Source: Paramyrothecium sp. XJ0827
Taxonomy: Eukaryota; Ascomycota; Sordariomycetes; Hypocreales; Stachybotryaceae
Assembly: GCA_020881915.1 (NCBI GenBank)
Contig: JAJFPB010000003.1
Span: forward strand, 2,666,001-2,730,000
Reading direction: 5' to 3'
Length of the DNA: 64,000 bases
The position numbers and the translations under genes are program-made. Under the pieces are notes generated by a model, which saw only the letters and a list, made by a program, of their open reading frames with translations, ran no database searches and had not been told where the DNA came from. This document shows, one piece after another, positions 1 through 9,228 of this stretch (the first letter of the stretch is position 1; each line of letters begins with the position of its first letter).

Positions 1-240
1 AGCTGCGCGCCCAGGGTCTTTGAATCCCGTTGACGCCTCCGAAACACATTCCACGACCATGTATATTACTGTAGAATGGGACTTTGTTCCCACCCCTGTA
101 CACTTTAGGTATCAAGAGTAAACCCAACCACAACCAAACTTGCTCGATCGTTTGTCGCCGAACGCAGAAGCAGCATATTTTCGCTACAAAATTTTTTTCG
201 TGTTTCTGTTTTTCTTTTCCCACTCGTACCGTGGATCGCC
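1..240. other. left edge, 3' flank of the PDCD5-like gene
   Basis: No gene is recognised. The stretch lies downstream of the stop codon of the minus-strand gene that follows and is T-rich near 190-230, consistent with its 3' untranslated region. Confidence 0.5.
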
Positions 241-761
241 TCACAGATCCAGCAGGTCGTCGTCGTCGTCGTCCCACGCCTTGCGCCTGCTCACCACGAT
301 CTTCTCCTGCTCCTTCTTCTCCGCCACGGCGTTCAGCAGCTCCTTGAGCTGGTCCTCGGTGACCTTCTGGCGCAGCTGGCCCGTCTGCGCGAGCATGATG
401 AGGCGGTTCTCGACGTCGGTCGCGCGCTGCTCCTTGACGAGGCGGATGCGGCCCAGCCGGTCGGCGGCCTCGGGGTGCAGGATCTGGTTGAGGATGTGCT
501 GGCGCGCTTCGTCTTGCCTGTGGGGACGGCCGCGGTTAGAGACGAGAACCGGGGAAAAGAGAGGCAGGGGATGTATTACTTCTGCTGGTCCTGGCCTTGA
601 CCTTGGCCTTGGCCGGATGGCCCAGCTCCAGGGCCACCGCGCTGGGACTTGAGTTGCTCAAGACGAGCTTTTCGGATCTGCAAGAGCAGTCAGCCTCACG
701 ATGAAAAGTATCCGCAGTGGCCTCAGAGGAAACTTACCTGTTCAAGCTCGGATTCGTCCAT
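241..761 (-). CDS. PDCD5: PDCD5/TFAR19-family DNA-binding protein, 3 exons
   Basis: Exons are 738-761, 580-677 and 241-517 and give 132 aa. The protein begins MDESELEQIRKARLEQL, passes through a short Gly-Gln-rich stretch, and continues with QHILNQILHPEAADRLGRI and RLVKEQRATDVENRLIMLAQ, the conserved three-helix core of the PDCD5 family. It ends in a basic and acidic tail (RRRKAWDDDDDDLLDL). Family members are small nuclear/cytoplasmic proteins linked to apoptosis in animals; the yeast relative is YMR074C. Both introns have GT..AG borders and keep phase. An upstream ATG at 827 opens only a short uORF, so the ATG at 761 was chosen. Identity is seen in sequence; the role in this fungus is inferred. 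Confidence 0.9.
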
Positions 762-773
762 TTTCAGAGCGTG

Positions 774-827
774 CTATCGTCTGCGGAACGAGTTATCGCG
801 TGCAGGTTTACCGTCGCTGGCTGCCAT
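774..827 (-). promoter_or_regulatory. short upstream ORF in the PDCD5 leader
   Basis: ATG GCA GCC at 827 opens 17 codons ending in TAG at 774-776. This is 12 nt before the main ATG at 761 and is not in its frame. It could damp translation if it lies in the transcript. Confidence 0.4.
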
Positions 828-1610
828 GGTGGGGTCTAGGTAGACGCAGTTGCTCCGGATTGGAGGGGCAGCCAGCTGCGTTCGTCACATGACTGCGACT
901 GCCTCACCCAAACAACATCATCGTCATTTACCGATGGTGGCATCGTGGAGATGTTTACAACAAGCAAAATGAGGCAGTCATTGTCCAACTAGTTGGGAAT
1001 CGTTTGAACTGAGCCTTGTGATACCTTGCATACCACTTATCCAGAGCCTCCTGGAATTAGGTGAGGATGGGACTAAGATGCAACTAGAAGTTACAGGTCA
1101 TGAGTGCGAGATACTGCTGTGAACGGCCGAACCAATCTAGCCATTACGTTATGGTGAGATCTCCCTCGGACAAGATGGCATTGACTTGGTTTATGCAGAG
1201 AGCTGGCCCGGCGAACAAGACGTTGCCCGCTTGTGTCGACACAGCGGGGACAAGGAACGCGACGTATTCATTGTGCAGCAAAGTGACAGCGGCCGACTTC
1301 GATGTACTGACTTCGATGTATTGACTTCGATGCGCTGTTATAAGCTAAATACTCGTGCCTGAGTTCTGTGCAAATAAGACTTCCATTGGGAGGCTAGAGT
1401 TTGACTGTGGTTTGTCTTTGCCACCTGCATATACGACGAACCTAGCAGCACGGGGACGGCTCGCCCATCTTTGAGAGATTTATAACCAGGCGTGTGGCCT
1501 ACCTCGAGCAAACATGTCAGCGATTTAATACTGCCTCTCCCGGGCACGCATGGGGCTTTCCGGCTTGACATTTCTTGCTCGCCCTGCTCAGAGACGCTTC
1601 CTTCGCCGCC
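828..1610. other. intergenic region between divergent genes
   Basis: This separates the PDCD5 start from the start of the plus-strand 2EXR-like gene and should hold both promoters. Short ORFs here resemble nothing known to me. It contains the small tandem repeat at 1295-1332. Confidence 0.5.
1295..1332. repeat. 14-nt tandem repeat, about 2.7 copies
   Basis: The unit GACTTCGATGTACT is followed by a near-identical second copy and a partial third. It is short and non-coding. Confidence 0.8.
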
Positions 1611-2498
1611 ATGGCTGATCATCCGAGAACATCGTTCATGGGCTTGCCGGCAGAAATTCGACTGTTGAACTACCGCCATTTGCTTGTTTGCCGTGGGTCA
1701 CTCATGTTGAATGGCTATCGGCCCACCTCAGACCAACCCTCCATGCATGGCATACATTTCGCGATACTTCTTACCTGTCGAAAGGTCTCGAAGGAAGCTA
1801 TGCCCATACTCCATGGGGAAAACCTGTGGAAACGGGTCATATTTCCAAGAGACGGGCTACATAGCCGCTTCTCATCAGTCGATGTACTCGACCCTTATCG
1901 CAAAACAAAGGATGGCTTTCGGAAGCTCAAGCTGATCATGATGGGAGACCCTGCCCCCAATCATGGGACGATTGAAGCTCCGCGGCCTGTCACTCTCGAG
2001 GCCTGTCGCCTGATTTGCGAGTTGCCGGGACTGACTGACCTGACCATCGAGTTCTTCCCACGTTACTTGGACAGCCAGCCATTCCACGCCAGTCTTGCCA
2101 TCTTTGGTCTCCTGCGCGGTCTCAAGCGTGTCAAAATTGGCGGCGTGTGCACTCCTTGCGCCGAATACCTGGCGAGGAAGATGACCATTCCGTCGTGCAG
2201 AAACTTGTTTCTCCACGCGCAGCTCTGGCTTGAATACGATCCTCTCCCGGTCATGTACAAAGCGCTAGAGCGCTGCGCCGACTACGATCCGTCCTGCACC
2301 CTGCTCGTTCTGGAGGCTCACGTCGCGCTGCAAGAAGGGAACACGACGGAGTTCCTGGCCGTGCAAAGGCAGGTCGGCAAACTCCTCCAACAGAACATGG
2401 CGGATGAGCTTGGGCAGCTGTTTTTGCAAGATCAATCAGTGGGGGGGTTAGCGTCGCTCCTTATGAAGTATCTATCACCGAACGGGCTCAACAGCTAG
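1611..2498 (+). CDS. F-box/2EXR-like fungal protein, copy 1
   Basis: Uninterrupted frame of 295 aa from the ATG at 1611; an in-frame ATG lies 36 nt upstream. The N-terminus reads FMGLPAEIRLLNYRHLL and is followed by HFAILLTCRKVSKEAMPIL and GENLW. This is the usual layout of small fungal F-box/2EXR-like proteins: a leucine-proline start motif, then 'inherited from ... columns' of alternating helices. The middle has LTDLTIEFFPR, like a poorly conserved leucine-rich part. It is a diverged paralog of the convergent gene at 3025-3888, sharing the N-terminal motif and the C-terminal block around LERCADYDPSC. Function is unknown; a ubiquitin-ligase adaptor role is only an inference from the family. 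Confidence 0.7.
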   Translation: MADHPRTSFMGLPAEIRLLNYRHLLVCRGSLMLNGYRPTSDQPSMHGIHFAILLTCRKVSKEAMPILHGENLWKRVIFPRDGLHSRFSSVDVLDPYRKTKDGFRKLKLIMMGDPAPNHGTIEAPRPVTLEACRLICELPGLTDLTIEFFPRYLDSQPFHASLAIFGLLRGLKRVKIGGVCTPCAEYLARKMTIPSCRNLFLHAQLWLEYDPLPVMYKALERCADYDPSCTLLVLEAHVALQEGNTTEFLAVQRQVGKLLQQNMADELGQLFLQDQSVGGLASLLMKYLSPNGLNS

Positions 2499-3024
2499 TG
2501 CCAGGACTCAAGCAGAACTCATTTCATGTTCAGCGTTGTTCTTTTGCCTTGGAGGTGGCGCTACTCTTCCATCGTCAAGCTTGCTGTTTCCTCAGGTATT
2601 CTGTCCTGGGAAGAAACGACAGAAACGCCCATATTCACCAGGTCTACAACAAGTGCTCTTCCTATTGTTTTTCTCGGCTTGTCTTTCTCTCGTAATTCTT
2701 CTTCCAAATCGGCGTACCTGATGAGATGGTATCGCCAGTCGACTTGGGCACCGTCTTGGGCATCGCCTTCGGCGTTCCTACAATCATGAGTGCGGACTTT
2801 CAGTTCACATGTGTGCACAATTCGTTACGGTATGCTTTGGGCTTTCACGCACTCTAAGTGGCCTGGATGGTTGTTTTGTGGCCTCACTTTGCTGAACACC
2901 ATCCTGACCACAAGCATTTGTTTTACTAGGTGTGCTTGGTCATAAAAACAGACTAATAGACTTTGTTGAACTACATTTGGAAATTCTAGACTGTGAGTAG
3001 ATCTTACCAACGAGTGGCCAGAAT
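2499..3024. other. intergenic region between convergent paralogs
   Basis: Shared 3' flank of the two 2EXR-like genes. Only short overlapping ORFs without recognisable content are seen. Confidence 0.5.
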
Positions 3025-3888
3025 CTATGGATCTATCGAAAGAGACGATACAGCCGCCGTAGCGTCTTCCGTACCGTCGTCACTCTTCGGGGCACCTCCG
3101 TCGTGCAAGTACAAGCGGCCCGCCCGCTCTTCCATGATCTGCTCAACATGCTCAATAACCCGCGTTCGTATAGCCTTGAAATACGCCACGTCCCCCTGGT
3201 TCGTTGCATCAGAGGCCTGTTGAAGCAGGCCAATACACGAAGTGAAGCCCTTGGCGTACCGCTCCAAGACTGTGTACATCTTCGCAAGCGCCTCAGGGGC
3301 CTCTAGAGGGGTGGCGCCTGTCATCCTCGGCCTGAGATGATCGGCGTATTGAGATGGGATGCGGTAAAACTGGACGCGGCCAACATTGCGCAGCATGCTG
3401 AAGGGCTTGAGGGATGAGCAAAACTCCTCTGGGTCTTCGAGCCACCCGTTGCCGAGACTAATCGTCAAGTGGGTCAGCCGCGGAAGCTCTGAGAGCGCCG
3501 TGCAGACTTTCCGGACGGCTGGTTTAATCACCCAGAGATCGGCCACCGAGGTGAAACGCAAGGCAATGGTGAATCTCTGGAATAGGCCCCTTGCGCGCGA
3601 GACCACGGGGCCGACGTCTTCGCCGAAATGGTCAGTGCCGGGAAACTGAGCTCGCTCCGTTCCGTGTGCGTTGCTTATAGATATCTGCCAAAAGTTCTCG
3701 GAATAGAGAACGGGCTGAGCTTCGGACCACACCAGTCGACAGGTCCGAAGTATCGCGGTTTCTGGGCTGGACCCCGCAGGATCATTCCTACCCACGTACT
3801 CCCGCCCGTGGAGGAGCAGATGTCGATATACCATGACTCGGATCTCCGGGGGCAGGTCCAAGAATGGAAATCCCGGTTGCTCGTCCAT
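3025..3888 (-). CDS. F-box/2EXR-like fungal protein, copy 2
   Basis: Single exon of 287 aa. FPFLDLPPEIRVMVYRHLLL matches FMGLPAEIRLLNYRHLL of the convergent neighbour, and ILRTCRLVWSEAQPVLYSENFW matches its second motif. The central LPRLTHLTISLGNGW aligns with LPGLTDLTIEFFPR. The C-terminal part (LERYAKGFTSC ... AGRLYLHD) parallels the end of copy 1. The two genes therefore look like an old inverted duplication. Codon use is ordinary and no frame damage is seen. Function is not known. Confidence 0.7.
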   Translation of the reverse strand: MDEQPGFPFLDLPPEIRVMVYRHLLLHGREYVGRNDPAGSSPETAILRTCRLVWSEAQPVLYSENFWQISISNAHGTERAQFPGTDHFGEDVGPVVSRARGLFQRFTIALRFTSVADLWVIKPAVRKVCTALSELPRLTHLTISLGNGWLEDPEEFCSSLKPFSMLRNVGRVQFYRIPSQYADHLRPRMTGATPLEAPEALAKMYTVLERYAKGFTSCIGLLQQASDATNQGDVAYFKAIRTRVIEHVEQIMEERAGRLYLHDGGAPKSDDGTEDATAAVSSLSIDP

Positions 3889-4739
3889 GGCGATAGAGAT
3901 GTAGCGACTGCTGAATGGGCTTGTTGTAAACCAAGAACTCTAAGGGTCCGGCAATTGGGTATTGGGGTGCTGGCTGGACTGCGATAAGGTGATGCATCGG
4001 CTTCAAACAGAATAGGATCAAAGTTCCCATGGTCATCTTTTATATACTGCAAGCAGGCCTTCTGGTCATGTTGATCCGTTGGTCTTTCAGGACGAGTGTT
4101 CAAAGAACAAGGAGCCACTGGACCCGGGCTCTGCAACTTCTGCCATGTCGGACAAAGAAATAGAGTCCATCTGAGTTCGCAGCTGTGGTTGCAATCCTAT
4201 ATATGATCAAAGGCATCAAAGGCTTCAACAGGCCCCACGTGTTCGTCTACTTGGCCTGCTTCGGGCACAAGTTGGCCTAGAAGCGTACAAATCTAGCGGA
4301 TTCGACGTTGAGAATAGTAAGGCTGTGACACACACCCGCCATACTCATCTGAAAGCTCAAAGGTTTCTTTCATGGAGGTCTTGGACGTCCTGCTGTTTGT
4401 GCCCATTCATCTCTTCGGTCTCTTTGTCAATTGAAAGCTCGCACATCACGTCCGAGAATGTACGGCGTGTGGAAGTGGTGTGGCCCAGGCTCATGCCCAA
4501 TCTCCATATTGGACGAAGATGATGGAAGCCAAGCTCATCAAGCCGTTAAGCATGTCACATGCGTAGGATAGGACAGCAGAGAAATGTTGAAAAATAGCCA
4601 AGACCCGTGCTCTCGAGCCGGCTCTCCAATTAATGCTGCTCAACTAAACGCCACTGATGAATCTATCATGCCTCGTTGTAAATGTACACGTCTAGCAATA
4701 CACGCCCAGCCCCGACACCCCAACTCCCATGCAAAGACT
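3889..4739. other. intergenic region
   Basis: Upstream of the minus-strand 2EXR-like gene and downstream of the minus-strand reductase-like gene. ORFs here are short and unconvincing. Confidence 0.5.
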
Positions 4740-6188
4740 CTAATAATCATCCAAGTGCCGCCCAGGTGTTGTCCGGTATTTGAATGGATCCTCACCGGGG
4801 GGTATGGACATTTCCTCGAACGCGACCCAGGTGTTGCGCTTCTCCACTGCGATCGAGTGTCTGGCCTTGATCACCGTCTTCAGCCAAACGCTCAACCGCA
4901 TGTCGACCCCCAGGCTGTTCGCGCGCCGGATGAAGTAGCCGTGTAGATAATCAACGTCAGTGGGCAGGCCCCTGTTGAGCCGCATTGCGAGCTTGCTGGG
5001 GTGGTCTCTCTTGGTAATTATGGCCGTGGTGAGCTCCTTCAGCAGTCGTTCCTCGTCGAGATATGCTTGCATGACCGGCGAGCGCTCGACCTCGGGGAGT
5101 CTGTGCAGCAGAGTGGTGATTTCCGTCACAAGGTCGCGCATCAGGTGCCTGGCCGCGGGGTTCTGCAACAGGCCGCCGTAGCGCACATCGAGGAGTACGC
5201 AGACTGGTTCGACGACCGAATCCCAGATGATGGAGGGGAGCTTGAACCGGAGCCAGCGATCGTACTCTGTAAGCCCTGCACTGAGATCTGCCTCGTGAAA
5301 GTGCTTCAGGAGGTTGTCTGATAGCGGCCTCGGGTGGCCTGACCTCGTCTTGGGAACCCATTTTCTCGGCCTCCCAAAGCGAATGTCGGTCTCGTCTGTG
5401 ATCCTAATCATGCCCGGTTTCAACAGCCTTACTGCGTTGTGGTTGCGGTTGAAGGCCAGGCGATGGCTCATGTGTCCGAGCAGGAAATTTGGGCTCGTCC
5501 TTGGGTCTTGGAAGACCCGCCTCCGGACATCTTCGAGAACTCCCAAACCATCCGACATGAGGCATACTGTTGTTTTGTGGTTGACGCGATGCTTGACTGC
5601 TTCGAGGGCGGGTACCGCTTCCACGCCGGAACCCGTCACCACCAGCTGGCTGATGGGCTCATTGTTGTCCTGCGCCGCGACTGACTCGACACCTGCTCGG
5701 TTCGCCTCAACGCTGAGCTCCTTGCGCTTTTCCCCAGGCGCCAACTCCTGTAACACGTTCCTGTACTTCTTGCGCGGCGTCGACCTCCAACTCAGCAGCT
5801 CGATTGAGGTTTGCAGGCCCGACAGCACGTGCGCAAGGTACTTGGATCGCTCGTCCTCGCCAAGGATGTGGATCTTGGGGGCGGATTTGTCTGCAGCCGG
5901 CGGCAATACATGTGGCCTGTGGACGTGGACAGCCGGCGCCGTCCGACGCTTCGATACCAACGCCGACCGCTCGGACGAGGTCTTCTGCGTGGTGGAGGGC
6001 AAAGTGGTGATGATGTCTGCCGGAGAGTCGGATCGTGTCGTTGGCTGCGGTCGCCTCGAACAACAGCTACTGTGGAAGCATCTTGATGATGCGTAGAATG
6101 GCCCTGCAGATGCCCGTGAGAGCATGAGGCGGCCGGTCGTGTTCACGGCCCGAGGATGGAGGGTCATGAGGTGATATTTGTTCGGCAT
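4740..6188 (-). CDS. mitochondrial ketopantoate-reductase-like protein (ApbA/PanE family)
   Basis: Intronless frame of 482 aa. The first 100 residues are Ser/Arg/Thr-rich with few acids, as in a mitochondrial presequence. KIHILGEDERSKYLAHVLSGL sits where the Rossmann dinucleotide fold should begin, but the usual GxGxxG is not there. Next come a PISQLVVTGSGVEAVPAL strand-turn region and a helical C-terminal half (SIIWDSVVEPVCVLLDVRYGGLLQN ... RANSLGVDMRLSVWLKTVIKA) typical of the ApbA C-terminal domain. Bacterial relatives reduce ketopantoate with NADPH. Some fungal mitochondrial members have other jobs (I recall yeast Cbs2 being compared with this fold, not certain). With the binding loop altered, catalytic activity is doubtful. 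Confidence 0.65.
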   Translation of the reverse strand: MPNKYHLMTLHPRAVNTTGRLMLSRASAGPFYASSRCFHSSCCSRRPQPTTRSDSPADIITTLPSTTQKTSSERSALVSKRRTAPAVHVHRPHVLPPAADKSAPKIHILGEDERSKYLAHVLSGLQTSIELLSWRSTPRKKYRNVLQELAPGEKRKELSVEANRAGVESVAAQDNNEPISQLVVTGSGVEAVPALEAVKHRVNHKTTVCLMSDGLGVLEDVRRRVFQDPRTSPNFLLGHMSHRLAFNRNHNAVRLLKPGMIRITDETDIRFGRPRKWVPKTRSGHPRPLSDNLLKHFHEADLSAGLTEYDRWLRFKLPSIIWDSVVEPVCVLLDVRYGGLLQNPAARHLMRDLVTEITTLLHRLPEVERSPVMQAYLDEERLLKELTTAIITKRDHPSKLAMRLNRGLPTDVDYLHGYFIRRANSLGVDMRLSVWLKTVIKARHSIAVEKRNTWVAFEEMSIPPGEDPFKYRTTPGRHLDDY

Positions 6189-6648
6189 GCGTGCCTGGCT
6201 TCGTTCGGATATTAGCCGGCAGGTGTGCGCATTATTCGAGGAAGATTCCGGTCCTAGCAGAGAACAAAGTAAAAGAGGAATCTCTTCCTTGAAATGTCAA
6301 AACAGTAAGGAGATGTAATACAAGAGAGAATGGACAAAAGTACAGTATAGCGTGGAGGAGGCAACAGAAGATACCGCACTACCTGACATCTCTTATCACT
6401 TGATTCCCTCAAATTTCTTGCCATCCGCGATTCCAAATTAGGCTTAGCGCAGAGCATCCCGGCCCAGCCCGGCGCCCGAATTTCTGGTACGTCGAGCGAT
6501 AAGAGTCGATAAGCGTCCCGATAAGCGCATTTCTTTTATCCATGCAACTCGGGAAAACCGCCATCAGGGTCTTCAATACCACGCCTGCGTTGATGAGATA
6601 GACGATTCGAGGATATCGTGTCACAACCAATCGCCTTTTCTTTTCAAG
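6189..6648. other. divergent intergenic region
   Basis: Lies between the starts of the reductase-like gene (minus) and LRP1 (plus) and should carry both promoters. No gene is recognised. Confidence 0.5.
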
Positions 6649-7306
6649 ATGTCGGGCGTCAAGGATATTTCGCGAGACCTGGATAAGCTGGACGACCAGC
6701 TGGACGATCTGGAAGATGCCCTTGAGCCGCTTCTGGGCAACCTGGAAGAATTGTCTTCGCAGCTTCCACTGCTTGACAAGGCCAAGCTATTCTCACTTGC
6801 CGCCTACTCAATAGAATCTCTCCTCTTTGGTACGTCTAACAGCTCACTCATCCACTCGGTCCCCTTTACTAACCTGCCGGTAGCGTCCCTGAAACTGCAA
6901 GGAACTGATGCGCAGAACCATGCTGTCTACGCTGAGCTCAAGCGGGTGCAGCAGTACTTTGCCAAGATCAAGGCCGCAGAGGAGCCTGAAGCGCAGAGAA
7001 CCACGACGGTCAACAAGGAGGCCGCCGCCCGAGTGCTCAAGGCTGACCTGGTGCGTTTACTCACAACGGCGAAGAAAACTGTGACCAGAGACAAATGCTA
7101 ACCTATCCCGATAGTCTGATAACAAGTCTCTGAGCAGCAAACTCGCTGAGAAAATTGCAGAAGAGCGGGCCAAGGCTCTGCTCAAGTCTTTTGACAAGAA
7201 GCGCCCAGCCGAGGAGACGGCGCCGAAGGACGCCGATGGGCCCTCGGATGGTCAGCAAGGCAAGAGGAAAAAGAAGCAGAAGCACAAGGGCAAAGAGCGA
7301 CGGTGA
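6649..7306 (+). CDS. LRP1: nuclear exosome cofactor Rrp47/Lrp1 (C1D family), 3 exons
   Basis: Exons 6649-6829, 6884-7050 and 7115-7306 give 179 aa. The N-terminal half (LDKLDDQLDDLEDALEPLL, then SLAAYSIESLLFASLKLQG) is the Sas10/Utp3/C1D helical domain that binds Rrp6. HAVYAELKRVQQYFAKIK is its conserved closing helix. The C-terminus is a Lys/Arg-rich nucleic-acid-binding tail. The product should act with Rrp6 on the nuclear exosome in rRNA, snRNA and snoRNA 3'-end processing. Intron 1 is 54 nt, contains TTACTAAC before CCGGTAG and has no stop in frame, so a naive ORF reads straight through it. Intron 2 has GTGCGT and GCTAAC signals. Residue content and length match the fungal family. Confidence 0.9.
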
Positions 7307-8397
7307 TGGGGTTCTTTGCATAGTGCATTTAACTACGGACTCGGATCATGGATACCCAAAGGCATGAGATTTTGCCGGGGACTTGGATTATGCATTGTCT
7401 GGCGTTGGTGGGCTGGAGTTTGGTGGCAGTGGCCACTTTCATATTGCAGACTATAGAATTTTGACTGGTTTTCTAAAAGTGATGGCGAAGTTGAAGATCG
7501 CGCCGCCATGTCAAGGCAGTGCATGATTCCCGTTTAATGTGGCGACGCTGTGATGCAGCAAGCGTCAAAGTAGGTCCGCTGTATAGACGGAATAAGTATC
7601 TTGGGTAGATTTCGACTGCTACCAATTGTTTTGGGGTGTCTTGTTTGCGTCTCGCAGCAGAGGGATAGGCAAGCTGTTTATCGCCAAGTCATCTGGAATT
7701 CATCATCTCTTGCATTTCCTGGTCAACCCGCTCTTGCCGCTGCTTTCGAGTATCAGACTTGTCGAATCAGCAATGGTGACCAACAAACGGTTGACGTTGC
7801 CAATGCATGCATCAGATGCGTCCTTTGACGGTATTGACATGATGCAGCCTGGAGCTACCCGCCGCCGTAGTGACACGGGTGCCATAATCCCGTATTTCTT
7901 CCAGGAGCAGACCAACTTGGCCCGGTAGATTGTTCTCTTATAATTATAATGTGATACACTACATTGAATGGAGATCAAATACGAGCGCTTTAAATTCCCT
8001 TATTTGAATTTTAATGAATAAATGTCATCTCAACATTAGGAAGAGAAAACACCAACTGTTGGCTTGGTTCTTTCACTTTACAGTAGCGGCCTAGAAACAG
8101 AGAATAGCGCTCATCAGCACCCGAAGGCACCTAAGGTGGTGGGATAGCTCCTTTTCTGTGGCCCGTTCGGCTGCGATTAGTGTGTACAGATTATTCTCAC
8201 ATGTCGCGAGAAAGTCCACACAGGCTGAACAACGCCCGGCTCCCCCCGTTCACAAAACGGATCTCGACGTCTATGCCGCCGTGAGAACAATCCCCGCATG
8301 TATGCGTGGCTCGTACGGACCGTGACGGCCATTCCCCACGTTCAGGTAACCCTGCGCTGCCTTCATTGCTCCCAAGCCATTCGTAGACGACGTGCAG
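7307..8397. other. intergenic region
   Basis: No convincing gene. The part from 8200 holds a plausible extra 5' exon for the following APH gene (an ATG at 8200 and a GTGAGA donor at 8281), but the phase to the next exon does not work by eye, so it was left out. Confidence 0.4.
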
Positions 8398-9228
8398 ATG
8401 GCATCTCCGACGCCGGTGCTGCCGACGCCAGGACGCGCAGTCCGAGCACTCATCATCCTGCTTGTCAAAGCAAGCCATCACAGATTCTTGCGAAGATTCT
8501 TTAGAAAGCAAACCGGTCTTTTCCACATTTGCCATGTCGCCTTCAAGACCAAACAAGACGAGAACCTGTCTAAAGCCTACGCTCTGCAATTCGTCGCCAG
8601 CCACACATCCATTCCCGTGCCAAAGCTGTACTATGCTTTCGTCCACAAGGAAACATCATATATAGTCATGCGCCGCATCAACGGACACATGGCAGCGCGT
8701 GGCTGGTCAGGTCGTTCAGAAGAATCGAAAACACGAGTACTAGAGCAACTCCGCAGCATGATCACCGAGCTTCGCTCTGTGCCTCCACCGGCAGGGACTC
8801 GGGTCAGCAGCATCGATGGCGGGCCTTTCTACGACTCCCGCTTGCCATCCCGGCTCTACTGGGGCCCTTACGATACTGTTCGCGACTTTCATCAAGCTCT
8901 GGTCGACGACATGCCGTGGGACGCCGACTGCACCAAGGTACCTGACCTTGCCGAGCTCTTTGCATTCTACCAGCATGCAGAGAACAAGTTGGTCTTGACC
9001 CACGGCGACCTGAGCAGTCTCAATATCTTGGTCCGTGGGGATACTGTCGTGGGCATAGTGGACTGGGAGACAGCAGGATGGTTTCCGGCATACTGGGAGT
9101 ACGCAACTGCCAAATATGTCAACCCCCAGAATCCGTTCTGGGCGGATCCTGTCGATCAATTCTTGACGCCTATGCCGGAGGAGTGGAGGATGGAAAACAT
9201 CAGACGCAAGTATTTTGGTGACTTCTGA
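8398..9228 (+). CDS. phosphotransferase (APH/choline-kinase fold) family protein
   Basis: The frame gives 276 aa from the ATG at 8398. TSIPVPKLYYAF and SYIVMRRINGH are the usual N-lobe end and hinge of fungal APH-like proteins. LTHGDLSSLNILV is the catalytic Brenner-type loop with the catalytic Asp, and VVGIVDWETAGWFPAYWEY carries the metal-binding Asp. These proteins are kinase-like and widespread in fungi, but their substrates are mostly unknown. The N-terminal ATP-binding lobe is short here, so a missed 5' exon is likely. Two further APH-like copies in this window (about 12.06-12.65 kb and 28.58-29.79 kb) are broken. Confidence 0.8.
   Translation: MASPTPVLPTPGRAVRALIILLVKASHHRFLRRFFRKQTGLFHICHVAFKTKQDENLSKAYALQFVASHTSIPVPKLYYAFVHKETSYIVMRRINGHMAARGWSGRSEESKTRVLEQLRSMITELRSVPPPAGTRVSSIDGGPFYDSRLPSRLYWGPYDTVRDFHQALVDDMPWDADCTKVPDLAELFAFYQHAENKLVLTHGDLSSLNILVRGDTVVGIVDWETAGWFPAYWEYATAKYVNPQNPFWADPVDQFLTPMPEEWRMENIRRKYFGDF

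Noticed and set aside
5314..6096. Plus-strand frame of 260 codons
   Set aside because: Antisense to the PanE-like gene, which has a coherent domain and targeting sequence.
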